64,000 nt of DNA, from assembly GCA_033854175.1 (NCBI GenBank), contig JAWOKN010000010.1, positions 8,169 to 72,168 of the forward strand. The letters run 5' to 3'. Position numbers and translations under genes: made by a program. The DNA comes from DATKPE01 sp033854175 (GTDB lineage Bacteria > Bacteroidota > Ignavibacteria > UBA10030 > SZUA-254). Under the pieces are notes generated by a model. That model had not been told where the DNA came from. It worked only from the letters and a program-made list of their open reading frames with translations, and did not search any database. Below are positions 42,648-52,086 of this stretch, piece after piece (the first letter of the stretch is position 1; every line of letters starts with the position of its first letter).

Positions 42648-42676
42648 TTGTTTCTCCCTCCAAAAATCGTTACTTT
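42648..42676 (+). promoter_or_regulatory. promoter of leuS and the glycan cluster
   Basis: TTGTTT (42648-42653), 17 bases, then TACTTT (42671-42676) continuing TT. It lies directly after the superoperon terminator and about 40 bases before the leuS start, so the position is right even though the hexamers are only moderate by E. coli standards. Confidence 0.45.
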
Positions 42677-42716
42677 TTCAGTTGATGAAGTCATTCGGGA
42701 TTGAAATCGTGCGCTC

Positions 42717-45323
42717 ATGAACTACCCTTTCACCGATATTGAACAGAAATGGCAGAACTACTGGGACTCCCACCATACGTTCCGCGTGGACGAAGTCCCG
42801 TCAAAACGAAAACTCTATATCCTGGACATGTTTCCCTACCCTTCAGGTTCGGGCCTCCATGTGGGCCACCCCGAGGGGTATACTGCCACCGATATCTATT
42901 GCAGATATAAACGGATGCAGGGGTATAATGTCCTCCATCCGATGGGATGGGACGCCTTTGGCCTCCCGGCCGAACGCTATGCGATGCAAACCGGCATCCA
43001 TCCAAGCATCACCACCCGCGACAATATCGCCAATTTCAAACGCCAGATCAGAATGATCGGGCTGTCGTACGACTGGTCAAGGGAAATCAATACCACCGAC
43101 CCCGAGTATTATAAATGGACACAATGGATTTTTCTGAAAATTTTCAATTCCTGGTACGATCCCGCCGCCGGGAAGGCCCGCCCGATCACCGAACTCCCCC
43201 TCCCGACGGGGCTCTCCGAGGAAGAACGCACCCGGTATATCAGCGACCACCGGCTCGCCTATCTCGCGGAAATGCCCGTGAACTGGTGCCCGGCCCTCGG
43301 AACCGTCCTTGCCAATGAAGAGGTCGATGAGTGGGTCGAAAAGGGGTATACCGTCGAACGAAGGTCGATGCGCCAGTGGATGCTCCGTATTACGGCATAT
43401 GCCGGACGGCTCGAAAAGGATCTGAACGGCCTCGACTGGCCCTCCGGGATTATCGAAATGCAGAGGAACTGGATCGGACGCTCGGAAGGCGCAGAGGTCG
43501 CATTCCGACTCCCCGGCCACAACCAGACCGTGACGGTCTTTACCACCCGGCCCGATACGCTGTTCGGTGCAACCTATATGGTCCTTGCACCCGAACATCC
43601 GCTCGTCGACCAGCTGACACTACCCGAGCGGAAAACGGCAGTCGATGAATACCGGTATCAGGCCAAGCTCAAGAGCGAACTGGAACGGACAGCCCTCGAT
43701 AAGGATAAAACCGGAGTGTTCACGGGTGGATATGCGGTCAATCCGGCGACAATGAAGGAAATTCCCGTCTGGATCGCCGATTATGTGATCCTGACCTACG
43801 GTACCGGCGCCATCATGGCCGTCCCCGCACATGATCAGCGCGATTATGAATTTGCCAGGAATTTCCACCTGCCGATCCGCGCCGTCATTCAACCCGCGCC
43901 TGCATGGCTCAGACAGCATGCACCGGAAAGGTGGAACACACTCCCCGACGATCTCCTCGAAACAGAGTATGAAAAGTCCCCCGAATCGTTCTCTTCCGCC
44001 TACACCGAAGAGGGCACCGGCGTCAATTCCGCAAACCAGGAGGTCTCCCTTGACGGCCTCACGACCGGCAGGGCGATCCGGACGATGACCGAATGGCTCG
44101 TGAAGAAAGGGATCGGACGAGCCTCGGTGAACTATAAACTCCGCGACTGGCTCTTCTCACGCCAGCGGTACTGGGGAGAACCTTTCCCGATTGTCTATCA
44201 TGAGGACGGCCACGTGGAGGCGCTTCCCGAGAAGGATTTACCGGTGGTTTTGCCGGAGAGCAACTCCTTTAAACCGGGCGAAACAGGGGAATCACCACTC
44301 TCGACGATACCATCGTGGGTGGACTTGAAGGACCCCCGGTCAGGGAAAAAAGTCAAACGTGAAACACATACGATGCCCCAGTGGGCTGGCTCCTGCTGGT
44401 ATTATCTGCGCTATATCGACCCCCGTAATACCAGGGAACTTGTCTCCAGGGAGAAGGAAAAATACTGGATGCCTGTCGATTTGTATATCGGCGGGGCGGA
44501 ACATGCCGTTCTCCATCTTCTCTATGCCCGGTTCTGGCATAAGGTCCTCTATGACCATGGATACGTTTCAACAGAGGAACCGTTTGCCAGGCTCATCAAT
44601 CAGGGCACGATTCTCGGCGAGGACGGACAGAAGATGTCCAAATCCCGGGGGAATGTCGTCAATCCCGACGATGTCGTGCGGGATTACGGCGCGGATGCGC
44701 TGCGCCTTTTTGAAATGTTCATGGGACCCCTCGTCGACACAAAACCCTGGTCCACACGCGGCGTCGAGGGCGTGTTCCGGTTCCTGAATAGGGTGTGGAG
44801 AATGGTCGTCGCCGAGGACGGCAGCGTCCACCCGTCAGTCCGGGATGCCTCGCTCACTCCGGAGCAGGAATTCCTCCTCCACCAGACGATCAAAAAGGTG
44901 TCGTCCGATCTTGAGACTCTCAGCTTTAATACCGCGATATCCCAGATGATGATCTTCGTCAATGAGTTCCTCAATAGCGACCCGAAACCGCGGAAGGCGG
45001 TTGAAACGTTCGTCCTTCTGCTGTCACCCTTCGCACCACATATCGCGGAAGAATTGTGGTCACGCCTCGGTCATCCCGGCTCACTGGCCTATGAGCCATG
45101 GCCGGTCTTTGATGAGGAGAAGACGAAGGTGGAGAACATCGAAATGGTCGTCCAGATCAACGGGAAGGTCCGGGCAAAATTTCCCGTCCGCATCGATGAG
45201 GATGATGAATCCCTCAAAAAGATGGTCCTTGCAGATGAACGGGTCCGGCAGTATCTGAACGGGAAATCGATCGTCAAAGTCGTGATCGTCAAGAACAAGC
45301 TTGTCAGCATTGTCGTGAAGTGA
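42717..45323 (+). CDS. leuS: leucyl-tRNA synthetase
   Basis: An 868-residue class I synthetase that charges tRNA-Leu. The HIGH-type signature HVGH is at 48-51 (in YPSGSGLHVGHPEGY) and KMSKS at 639-643. The CP1 editing domain has TTRPDTLFGATYMVLAPEHPL and the HDQRD region. The C-terminal domain ends VQINGKVRAKFPV. It is complete and of normal length. The following glycosyltransferase gene begins 6 bases after its stop, suggesting read-through transcription into the glycan cluster. Confidence 0.97.
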   Translation: MNYPFTDIEQKWQNYWDSHHTFRVDEVPSKRKLYILDMFPYPSGSGLHVGHPEGYTATDIYCRYKRMQGYNVLHPMGWDAFGLPAERYAMQTGIHPSITTRDNIANFKRQIRMIGLSYDWSREINTTDPEYYKWTQWIFLKIFNSWYDPAAGKARPITELPLPTGLSEEERTRYISDHRLAYLAEMPVNWCPALGTVLANEEVDEWVEKGYTVERRSMRQWMLRITAYAGRLEKDLNGLDWPSGIIEMQRNWIGRSEGAEVAFRLPGHNQTVTVFTTRPDTLFGATYMVLAPEHPLVDQLTLPERKTAVDEYRYQAKLKSELERTALDKDKTGVFTGGYAVNPATMKEIPVWIADYVILTYGTGAIMAVPAHDQRDYEFARNFHLPIRAVIQPAPAWLRQHAPERWNTLPDDLLETEYEKSPESFSSAYTEEGTGVNSANQEVSLDGLTTGRAIRTMTEWLVKKGIGRASVNYKLRDWLFSRQRYWGEPFPIVYHEDGHVEALPEKDLPVVLPESNSFKPGETGESPLSTIPSWVDLKDPRSGKKVKRETHTMPQWAGSCWYYLRYIDPRNTRELVSREKEKYWMPVDLYIGGAEHAVLHLLYARFWHKVLYDHGYVSTEEPFARLINQGTILGEDGQKMSKSRGNVVNPDDVVRDYGADALRLFEMFMGPLVDTKPWSTRGVEGVFRFLNRVWRMVVAEDGSVHPSVRDASLTPEQEFLLHQTIKKVSSDLETLSFNTAISQMMIFVNEFLNSDPKPRKAVETFVLLLSPFAPHIAEELWSRLGHPGSLAYEPWPVFDEEKTKVENIEMVVQINGKVRAKFPVRIDEDDESLKKMVLADERVRQYLNGKSIVKVVIVKNKLVSIVVK

Positions 45324-45329
45324 ATCCTC

Positions 45330-46142
45330 ATGGCCGCGATATCCGTCGTCGTCATCACCTATAACGAGGAACAAAATATCGAGCGCTGCCTGAGAAGCCT
45401 TTCCTGGGCCGACGAGATCATCGTCGTCGATTCGTTCAGCACCGACAGGACAGTCGATCTGGCACGCAAGGTTACCCCCCTGATATTCCAGCACGCCTAC
45501 GACGGCGATATCCCCCAGCGTGAACGCGGTTTTGCACGTGCGAAATCTGACTGGCTCCTCTATGTCGATGCCGATGAAGAGGTGTCGGCCGAATTACGGG
45601 ACGAGATCCTCGAAACGCTCTCATCACCCGGGGGATTCAACGGCTACGAAATTCCCCGGAAGGTCTTCATTCTGGGCCGATGGATCCGACACGGAGGCTG
45701 GTTCCCCGATTATACCCTGCGCCTTTTCCGTAAAACCTCCTATCACCCGGAGTTCGCCGAGGTCCATGGCGGCTTTGCCGTCGGGGGGGAAAAGGGGAGA
45801 CTGAACGGTTTCCTCAACCATTATACCTATAATTCCCTGGAACAGTATATCGCCAAAATGAACGATTATACCTCCCTCCAGGTGTCGAATAAACTACGGA
45901 CAAACCGGAAACCCGTCCACGTCTTGAAACTCTTTTTCAGCCCCCTCTCGCATTTTTTCCGTAAGTATGTGTCAAACAGCGGATATAAGGACGGCATGAT
46001 CGGTTTTGTCCTTGCCGGCCTCGGTGCCATCTCAACCCTCGCACTCTATGCCAAATTGTGGGAGTATCAGATGCGGACCAGGGAGGGAGCCGGAAATCTT
46101 CCCCCCATCACCAATGTCGACCTTCAACAGTTCAGGCGGTGA
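45330..46142 (+). CDS. GT2 glycosyltransferase, WaaE/KdtX-like
   Basis: A 270-residue family 2 glycosyltransferase with a GT-A fold: SVVVITYNEEQNIERCLRSLSWADEIIVVDSFSTDRT at 5-41, and the metal/donor site DADEE near residue 75. GRWIRHGGWFPDYTLRLFRK is a stretch shared with LPS-core beta-glucosyltransferases such as WaaE. A C-terminal hydrophobic segment (about 225-245) probably attaches it to the membrane. It is a paralog of the gene at 50048-50812 in the same cluster. It probably adds a core sugar to lipid A-linked oligosaccharide, with donor and acceptor unknown. Confidence 0.88.
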   Translation: MAAISVVVITYNEEQNIERCLRSLSWADEIIVVDSFSTDRTVDLARKVTPLIFQHAYDGDIPQRERGFARAKSDWLLYVDADEEVSAELRDEILETLSSPGGFNGYEIPRKVFILGRWIRHGGWFPDYTLRLFRKTSYHPEFAEVHGGFAVGGEKGRLNGFLNHYTYNSLEQYIAKMNDYTSLQVSNKLRTNRKPVHVLKLFFSPLSHFFRKYVSNSGYKDGMIGFVLAGLGAISTLALYAKLWEYQMRTREGAGNLPPITNVDLQQFRR

Positions 46143-46145
46143 GGC

Positions 46146-46991
46146 ATGACCCCGGACCGCCGCGAACAACGATCGCTGACACTGATTATCGCCGTCTATA
46201 ACGAGGTGCGATACCTGGAATATATCCTGATGAGCCTCGGGCAGCAGACAATGAAGGATTTTGAGGTCATCGTCGCCGATGACGGCTCGGGACCGGAGAT
46301 TTCCCGGCTGATCGGACGGATGCAGGAGGAGGGCCTCCCGTTTCCCGTCCGCCACCTCTGGCACGAAGACGCGGGTTTCAGAAAGAATATGATGCTCAAT
46401 AAGGCCATAGCCGCTTCGGAAACAGGCTACCTGGTGTTTATCGACGGCGACTGCCTCCCGCATCATGAATTCCTCCGCGACCATTGGAACAACCGGGCAC
46501 CCCGCACACTCCTCTGCGGCAGACGCGTGAACCTGAGCCGGCCGATGACCGAACGTATTACCCCCGAAGCGGTCCGGAACCGCTCCTATCAGAGGTATTC
46601 ACTGGCTCTCGTCTGGGACGGCCTTCTTGCAAAAAGCAGCAACCTTGAGGATGGCATCAGGATCTCAAATCCGATCATCCGCCGCATCCTTCACCGGAAC
46701 CAGGCCCGCATCCTCGGGTGCAATTTTTCGGTCGAGAAACAACTGATGGAGGAGATTAACGGCTTCAACGAGGATTACCAGGCCCCGGGGATCGGCGAGG
46801 ATACCGATGTCGCCTATCGCCTCTCCCTTGTCGGCGCGCACTTTTCCACACTCCGCTATCAGGCGATCCTCTACCACCTCTATCATCCGGTCACCCGCGT
46901 CGGGAATGAGAACCGCAGGATTTTCGCCGAAGTCGAGCGGTTGCGCCAGAGCCGGTGCCCGAACGGTTTGACGAAACCCGTCGAGATCTAG
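46146..46991 (+). CDS. GT2 glycosyltransferase
   Basis: A 281-residue family 2 glycosyltransferase of a different subgroup. It opens SLTLIIAVYNEVRYLEYILMSLGQQTMKDFEVIVADDGSG; DGDCLPHHEFLRDH near 105 gives the DxD-type metal site. NFSVEKQLMEEINGFNEDYQAPGIGEDTDVAYRL matches the C-terminal domain of galactosyl- or chondroitin-type enzymes (Glyco_transf_7C). It has no membrane segment. It starts 3 bases after the previous gene and ends 7 bases before the ABC exporter. Confidence 0.88.
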   Translation: MTPDRREQRSLTLIIAVYNEVRYLEYILMSLGQQTMKDFEVIVADDGSGPEISRLIGRMQEEGLPFPVRHLWHEDAGFRKNMMLNKAIAASETGYLVFIDGDCLPHHEFLRDHWNNRAPRTLLCGRRVNLSRPMTERITPEAVRNRSYQRYSLALVWDGLLAKSSNLEDGIRISNPIIRRILHRNQARILGCNFSVEKQLMEEINGFNEDYQAPGIGEDTDVAYRLSLVGAHFSTLRYQAILYHLYHPVTRVGNENRRIFAEVERLRQSRCPNGLTKPVEI

Positions 46992-46998
46992 CAGCCGT

Positions 46999-48840
46999 AT
47001 GAAAAATTTCAGCACATATTTCCGGATCGTCAGGTTTTCAAAACCCTACTGGAAACATATCGCCTCCTCGATCGGCTGCACGGTGATGTATTCGGTCTTC
47101 AGCGGTGTCTCCATCTACCTTTTTATCCCCCTCCTCACCGTTCTCTTTAACCCGGCCCCAGCCGGCGGAGGCCCGGCGGCGGGATTCAGGATGCCGCTCC
47201 CGGGTTATGATTTCGTCAATGCGCTGAAGGAAAGGTTTGTCGGGTTTGTTTTTCAGGGGTCACAGACGGATGCCCTCCTGCGCATCTGCCTTATCCTGAT
47301 CCTGGCGTTCGTCATCAAGAATTTTTTCGGCTATATGCAGTCGTTCCTCATGAGCTATGCCGAGGAAGGGGTCATCAAGGATGTCCGCAATGCCCTCTAC
47401 CGCCACCTCCACGAACTCCCCCTGGGCTACTTTACCCATGAACGCACCGGTGAACTGATCTCAAGGATCACCAACGATGTCACGATCATCAACGGGGGAG
47501 TGAGCGCACTGTTCGTGACGCTCATCCGCGAACCCCTCCTCGTGATCGTTTTCCTCGGTCTTGCCGTGTCACTGAGCTGGCAGCTGACGCTGATTTCATT
47601 TTTTGTCTTCCCGTTCGCCCTTTCGATCATCAGCTTCATCGCCATACGGCTCCATAAGGAACGGAGTCTTTCACAGGAGCGCCTTGCCGACATAACGGCT
47701 GTCCTGCAGGAGACCATTTCCGGTGTCAAGGTGGTCAAGGCGTTCGGCATGGAGGATTTTGAAAACCGGAAGTTCCAGGAAGAGACAAAACGGTACTTTT
47801 CCTCCCTGATCAGGATCACCCGCATCCGCGATCTGGCATCCCCGATGACCGAGATTCTGAGCGTCATCGCCGGAGCGGTCATCATCTGGTACGGCGGACA
47901 GCAGATTCTCCTCGAACACCGCCTGAATGCAAGTGAGTTTTTGAGTTTCCTCTTCATCATCTTCCAGGTGATGCCCCCGATCAAGGAACTGACGAATGTC
48001 AATAACCGGATCCAGGAGGCAAGCGCGGCTGCAAAGAGGATTTTCGAGATTCTCGATACAAAACCGAGTATCGGAAATACCCCCGGCGCTGTCCCCATCC
48101 CGGGCTTCAATTCCTCGATTGAGTTTCAGAACGTCTCGTTCGCCTATGACGGCTCCGACGGCGTGCTTGCCGGTGTCAGCCTGACGATCCGCAAAGGGGA
48201 GGTGGTCGCAATCGTCGGCCCGAGCGGAAGCGGAAAAACCACGATGGTCGACCTCCTCCCGAGGTTCTATGACCCCACCATCGGAAGAATATTCATCGAC
48301 GGCCTCGATCTCAGGGAAATCGACCTCCGGTCGCTCAGGGAGAAGATCGGCGTCGTGACGCAGGAAACCATCCTCTTCAACGACAGCGTGAAAAATAATA
48401 TCGCCTATGGCCTCGAGGAGTGCCCGATGGACGCCATCATCGAGGCCGCCAAGGCCGCGAATGCCCACAGGTTTATCATGGAGATGCCCAGACAGTACGA
48501 GAATATCATCGGCGAACGCGGCGTCAAGCTTTCCGGCGGGGAACGCCAGCGGATTTCCCTGGCAAGGGCGATTCTTAAAAATCCCCCGATCCTCATCCTC
48601 GACGAGGCCACATCGGCCCTTGACACAGAATCGGAAATTCTTGTCCAGGAGGCCATCAATAACCTGATGAGCGGCCGGACCTCGATCGTCATCGCCCACC
48701 GGCTATCCACGATCCAACATGCCGACCGCATTGTCGTCCTTCACCAGGGGAAGATCGTCGAAATCGGCACCCATACCGAACTCATTGCGAACCCCCAGGG
48801 CCTCTACAGAAAGCTTTTTGAACTGCAGTTCCGCGTATGA
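46999..48840 (+). CDS. ABC exporter, MsbA-like
   Basis: A 613-residue half-transporter with an N-terminal six-helix domain and a C-terminal ATPase. It has Walker A GPSGSGKT (407-414), signature LSGGE (511-515), and Walker B with D535/E536 in LILDEATSALD. Given its place among core glycosyltransferases and an O-antigen ligase, it probably flips lipid A-core across the inner membrane, as MsbA does; a multidrug or lipid-linked oligosaccharide substrate is also possible. An extended segment of about 40 residues between the first two helices is Gly/Pro-rich. Its stop overlaps the next start by 4 bases. Confidence 0.88.
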   Translation: MKNFSTYFRIVRFSKPYWKHIASSIGCTVMYSVFSGVSIYLFIPLLTVLFNPAPAGGGPAAGFRMPLPGYDFVNALKERFVGFVFQGSQTDALLRICLILILAFVIKNFFGYMQSFLMSYAEEGVIKDVRNALYRHLHELPLGYFTHERTGELISRITNDVTIINGGVSALFVTLIREPLLVIVFLGLAVSLSWQLTLISFFVFPFALSIISFIAIRLHKERSLSQERLADITAVLQETISGVKVVKAFGMEDFENRKFQEETKRYFSSLIRITRIRDLASPMTEILSVIAGAVIIWYGGQQILLEHRLNASEFLSFLFIIFQVMPPIKELTNVNNRIQEASAAAKRIFEILDTKPSIGNTPGAVPIPGFNSSIEFQNVSFAYDGSDGVLAGVSLTIRKGEVVAIVGPSGSGKTTMVDLLPRFYDPTIGRIFIDGLDLREIDLRSLREKIGVVTQETILFNDSVKNNIAYGLEECPMDAIIEAAKAANAHRFIMEMPRQYENIIGERGVKLSGGERQRISLARAILKNPPILILDEATSALDTESEILVQEAINNLMSGRTSIVIAHRLSTIQHADRIVVLHQGKIVEIGTHTELIANPQGLYRKLFELQFRV

Positions 48841-50051
48841 CCGAACCCGACACTTCGCCGGCCCAGGAAATTCCCCCCCAACACTGGCTTCGCAATGCCG
48901 TCTTCTGGCTTGCCGTCGTTTCCTCCTCGGCGGTCGCGTTTTCTGTTGCGATATCCTCTGTCACGATGGGCCTGGCCATCGGTCTCTGGCTCATCGGGCT
49001 TTTATGGTCGCGCGGACGGTCGTTTACACCGACACCGCTCGATCTCCTTTTCCTTGCCTACGCCGTCGCCGAACTCGCCGTTGCATGTTTTTCTCCCGAG
49101 CCGATGCATGCCCTGGTGAACGCCAAACGCCTTTTTCTTTTCTCGTTTGTCTACCTGCTGAGCTATGCGGTCAGCGACAGGAAAAAACTCGCTCTGGTGG
49201 TCGGCATCTTCGTGGCGGTGACTGCGGTCATCTCGTTTGTTGAATTTTTCTCCCTTTCTCTGGCCCGCGGCCATTTTCAGCGACTCTCATTGTTTCAGAT
49301 GGTCCTGACCGAAGGGGGCATAAAAATGATCGCCCTCCTTCTCGCCCTCCCGTTCCTCTTCGACCGCCGACTGACGGGGAAGTGGCGGTGGCTGACACTC
49401 CTTTCGGTCATCTTCCTGTTCATCGGCCTTGTCCTCACACAGACCAGAAGCTCGTGGCTCGGACTTGTCGGCGGCCTGATCACGCTCGGATTCGTCAAGG
49501 ACAGGAAGATTCTGATCGCCCTGGTCGTCCTCATCATCGTTTTTCTTCTTGTCGCACCCGCCGACTTCCGGTCACGCGCGGCAACAATTTTCGATCCCGC
49601 CAAAACGTCGAACCTGACACGGATCCATATGGTCGAAACGGGGTGGAAAATGTTCATGGATCATCCCCTCGCCGGCTATGGGGATATCGATCTCCGGAAA
49701 TATTACATCGCCTATATCGTCCCCCTGGATGATGCCGAGGGCGGCCATCTTCATAATAATGTCATGATGCTCCTTGTGACACTCGGCATTGCCGGATTTT
49801 CCGCCGTCATGGCGCTTTTTATCAGGATCGGAGGGATGATGCTCTCCGCCATCCGGAAGACCCGCGACCTGCTGCTCGAGGGGAACGTTGCCATCGGCTG
49901 CTTTTCCGCCTATATCGGCTTTCATATCAACGGACTTTTTGAATGGAACTACGGCGACCACGAGATCGCCGTCCTTCTCTGGACGACCGTCGGTCTGTCC
50001 CTGGTCATCCTGCGGTCCGCTTCGATGCCGGGATGGGAGCGGCACTCATGA
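48837..50051 (+). CDS. O-antigen ligase family protein (WaaL/Wzy_C)
   Basis: A 404-residue polytopic protein with about ten to twelve membrane helices. The Wzy_C signature is visible as LVLTQTRSSWLGLVGGLITLGF around 200-221 and GHLHNNVMMLLVTLGI around 302-317, the arginine and histidine regions needed for ligation. It would join undecaprenyl-linked polysaccharide to lipid A-core at the periplasmic face. The sugar transferase at 3686 could initiate such a polysaccharide. It overlaps both neighbours by 4 bases (48837-48840 and 50048-50051). Confidence 0.88.
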   Translation: MTEPDTSPAQEIPPQHWLRNAVFWLAVVSSSAVAFSVAISSVTMGLAIGLWLIGLLWSRGRSFTPTPLDLLFLAYAVAELAVACFSPEPMHALVNAKRLFLFSFVYLLSYAVSDRKKLALVVGIFVAVTAVISFVEFFSLSLARGHFQRLSLFQMVLTEGGIKMIALLLALPFLFDRRLTGKWRWLTLLSVIFLFIGLVLTQTRSSWLGLVGGLITLGFVKDRKILIALVVLIIVFLLVAPADFRSRAATIFDPAKTSNLTRIHMVETGWKMFMDHPLAGYGDIDLRKYYIAYIVPLDDAEGGHLHNNVMMLLVTLGIAGFSAVMALFIRIGGMMLSAIRKTRDLLLEGNVAIGCFSAYIGFHINGLFEWNYGDHEIAVLLWTTVGLSLVILRSASMPGWERHS

Positions 50052-50812
50052 CCGGAAACGGTTTTCCTCTCTCGGTCATCGTCATCACCCTCAATGAGGA
50101 GAAGAATATCCGGGAGTGCCTCGAGAGCGTCGCGTGGGCAGATGATATCGTCGTTGTCGATGCGCGAAGCCGCGATCGCACGACGGAACTCGCACGGCAG
50201 TTTACGGAGAAGGTGTTTGTGGCCGATTGGAACGGCTACGCCGGGGCGAAGGAATACGCCCTCACCAAGACGAGACATGAATGGGTGCTCTGGCTTGACG
50301 CCGATGAACGCGTCACACCCGCCCTTGCCGCCGAGATCCGGGATCTCCTAAAGAAGCCAAACCCGGCGGCGTCGGCCTACGAAATTCCCCGCCGTGCATT
50401 TTTTCTCGGCAAATGGATTCGGCATTGCGGATGGTACCCCGGGTATGTGACCCGGCTTTTCAGAAGACAATCCGCCCGCTTCTCATCCTCACTCGTCCAT
50501 GAACATCTCGAGGTCAGCGGGGATGTCAGCCGCCTCCACTCCGCGATCGACCATTATACGGACGATACCCTCTTCCACTACTTCAGGAAGTTCAATAACT
50601 ATACCTCGCTCGCCGCCCGGGACCTCCGCCTCAGGCATAAGGTGTTCAGAGCGGCCGATCTGATTTTCCGGCCGCCGTTTCTTTTTCTGAAAATGTATGT
50701 CATCAAACGGGGGTTCCTCGATGGATGGCACGGACTGGTCCTCGCCATGGTTTCAGCGGCGTATGTCTTCACCAAATATGCGAAGCGGTGGGAATTGGAC
50801 GCCGACGTCTGA
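50048..50812 (+). CDS. GT2 glycosyltransferase, WaaE/KdtX-like paralog
   Basis: A 254-residue family 2 enzyme starting at ATG 50048, which overlaps the ligase stop by 4 bases. It has LSVIVITLNEEKNIRECLESVAWADDIVVVDARSRDRT and WLDADERVTPALAAEI, then GKWIRHCGWYPGYVTRLFRR, which aligns well with the gene at 45330. A C-terminal hydrophobic segment (VLAMVSAAYVFTKYA) suggests membrane attachment. It likely adds another core sugar. It is the last gene of the glycan cluster. Confidence 0.88.
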   Translation: MTGNGFPLSVIVITLNEEKNIRECLESVAWADDIVVVDARSRDRTTELARQFTEKVFVADWNGYAGAKEYALTKTRHEWVLWLDADERVTPALAAEIRDLLKKPNPAASAYEIPRRAFFLGKWIRHCGWYPGYVTRLFRRQSARFSSSLVHEHLEVSGDVSRLHSAIDHYTDDTLFHYFRKFNNYTSLAARDLRLRHKVFRAADLIFRPPFLFLKMYVIKRGFLDGWHGLVLAMVSAAYVFTKYAKRWELDADV

Positions 50813-50825
50813 CCCCTCCGGCGGT

Positions 50826-50854
50826 TTGATTTTCAGCCGCAAATTGCCTACAAT
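50826..50854 (+). promoter_or_regulatory. promoter of the DUF1844-nadK-radA-rdgB operon
   Basis: TTGATT (50826-50831), 17 bases, TACAAT (50849-50854, 5/6 match to TATAAT), 27 bases before the ATG at 50882. It separates this operon from the glycan cluster that ends at 50812. Confidence 0.6.
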
Positions 50855-50881
50855 TCCCCGAGAACGATCAGAGGAAACTCC

Positions 50882-51196
50882 ATGGATGCCAAGGAAAAAC
50901 AATCGATGCTGCTCATGCAGCTGGTCATGCTGTTCCAGTCGGCGGCGTTGCAGCAGATGGGGAAATTGAAGAATCCTATCAGCGATAAGATCGAACGCGA
51001 CCTTCAGCAGGCCCAGATATCCATCGATATGATCTCCATGCTCTACGACAAGACGAAGGGGAACCTGACCGACGAGGAGGAAAAAATGATCTCTTCCGTT
51101 CTCCGGGACCTCCGGCTGAACTATGTCGATGAGGCCAATAAAAAACCGGATCAGCCGCCGTCTGACGAAGCGGCCGGGAAAGACGAAGCAACATGA
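50882..51196 (+). CDS. DUF1844 domain protein
   Basis: A 104-residue protein of the DUF1844 family, whose function is unknown. The helix-rich pattern (LLMQLVMLFQSAALQQMGKL, then NPISDKIERDLQQAQISIDMISMLYDKTKGNLTDEEEKMISSVLRDLRLNYVDE) is diagnostic. The Pro/Asp/Glu-rich tail looks disordered. AGAGGAAAC precedes the ATG. It overlaps nadK by 4 bases (ATGA at 51193-51196). Confidence 0.88.
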   Translation: MDAKEKQSMLLMQLVMLFQSAALQQMGKLKNPISDKIERDLQQAQISIDMISMLYDKTKGNLTDEEEKMISSVLRDLRLNYVDEANKKPDQPPSDEAAGKDEAT

Positions 51197-52086
51197 AATT
51201 CGGAATCATCGGGAACCTTCAGAAACCGACCCTCCTGGATGTGTGCCGGCGCCTCGTGCTGTTCCTCGACGGCAAAAAATTATCCTATTGCCTCGAGGAG
51301 AACCTCGCGCGCTGGCTCCTTGTCCGTGATGTCGCCCTGACGGTCGGACCCGCCGGCTTTTTTGAGGAGACAATCCTCCCCGGCAAGTGCGATTGCCTCA
51401 TCGCCCTGGGCGGCGACGGGACGATGCTCACTGCCGCCCGGATCGTCGGCAAACGGGCAACCCCCATCCTCGGCGTCAACCTCGGCAAACTGGGCTTTAT
51501 GGCCGAGGCCTCGGTGGATGATCTGGAGGATGCCATTACCGAAATCGTGGCCAGGGAGACCTGGATCGACGAACGAATGGTCCTGAAGGTTCAGGCCGAG
51601 GGCTTCTCAAAGGAGTTCTGTGCCCTCAATGACGTGGTCATCGACCGCGGCCTGTCACCCAGAATCCTGACGCTCGAAACCTCTGTGGACGACGACTTCC
51701 TGGTGTCACTTGCCGCCGACGGGATCATTTTTACCACACCCACGGGTTCGACCGCATACTCGCTTGCAAGCGGCGGACCGATCATCGCACCCAAAAGCAG
51801 GGTCATTGCCATAACACCGATTTCCCCCCATACACTGACAGCCCGCGCCGTCGTCGTACCCGATACGAGCGTCCTCCGCATCACCGTCCCCTCAGCCGTG
51901 AAACCCGTGCACCTGATCGCCGACGGACAGGGGGAGGATTTTTTCAACGCGCCGGTGACATTTACAATCCGGAAGGCGGACTATACCGTCAATCTCGTCA
52001 AACGCAAATCCTCCTCCTATTTTGACCTCCTCCGCGAGAAGTTACTCTGGGGGAGCGATATCAGGGTGAGCGGCAAGGTCCAATGA
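51193..52086 (+). CDS. nadK: NAD kinase
   Basis: A 297-residue kinase that makes NADP from NAD. It carries the GGDGT motif at 73-77 (LGGDGTMLTAAR), NLGKLGFMAE, the ND motif in CALNDVVIDRG, and TPTGSTAYSLASGGPI. Length is normal. It overlaps DUF1844 upstream and radA downstream (ATGA at 52083-52086), so the three are translationally coupled. Confidence 0.96.
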   Translation: MKFGIIGNLQKPTLLDVCRRLVLFLDGKKLSYCLEENLARWLLVRDVALTVGPAGFFEETILPGKCDCLIALGGDGTMLTAARIVGKRATPILGVNLGKLGFMAEASVDDLEDAITEIVARETWIDERMVLKVQAEGFSKEFCALNDVVIDRGLSPRILTLETSVDDDFLVSLAADGIIFTTPTGSTAYSLASGGPIIAPKSRVIAITPISPHTLTARAVVVPDTSVLRITVPSAVKPVHLIADGQGEDFFNAPVTFTIRKADYTVNLVKRKSSSYFDLLREKLLWGSDIRVSGKVQ

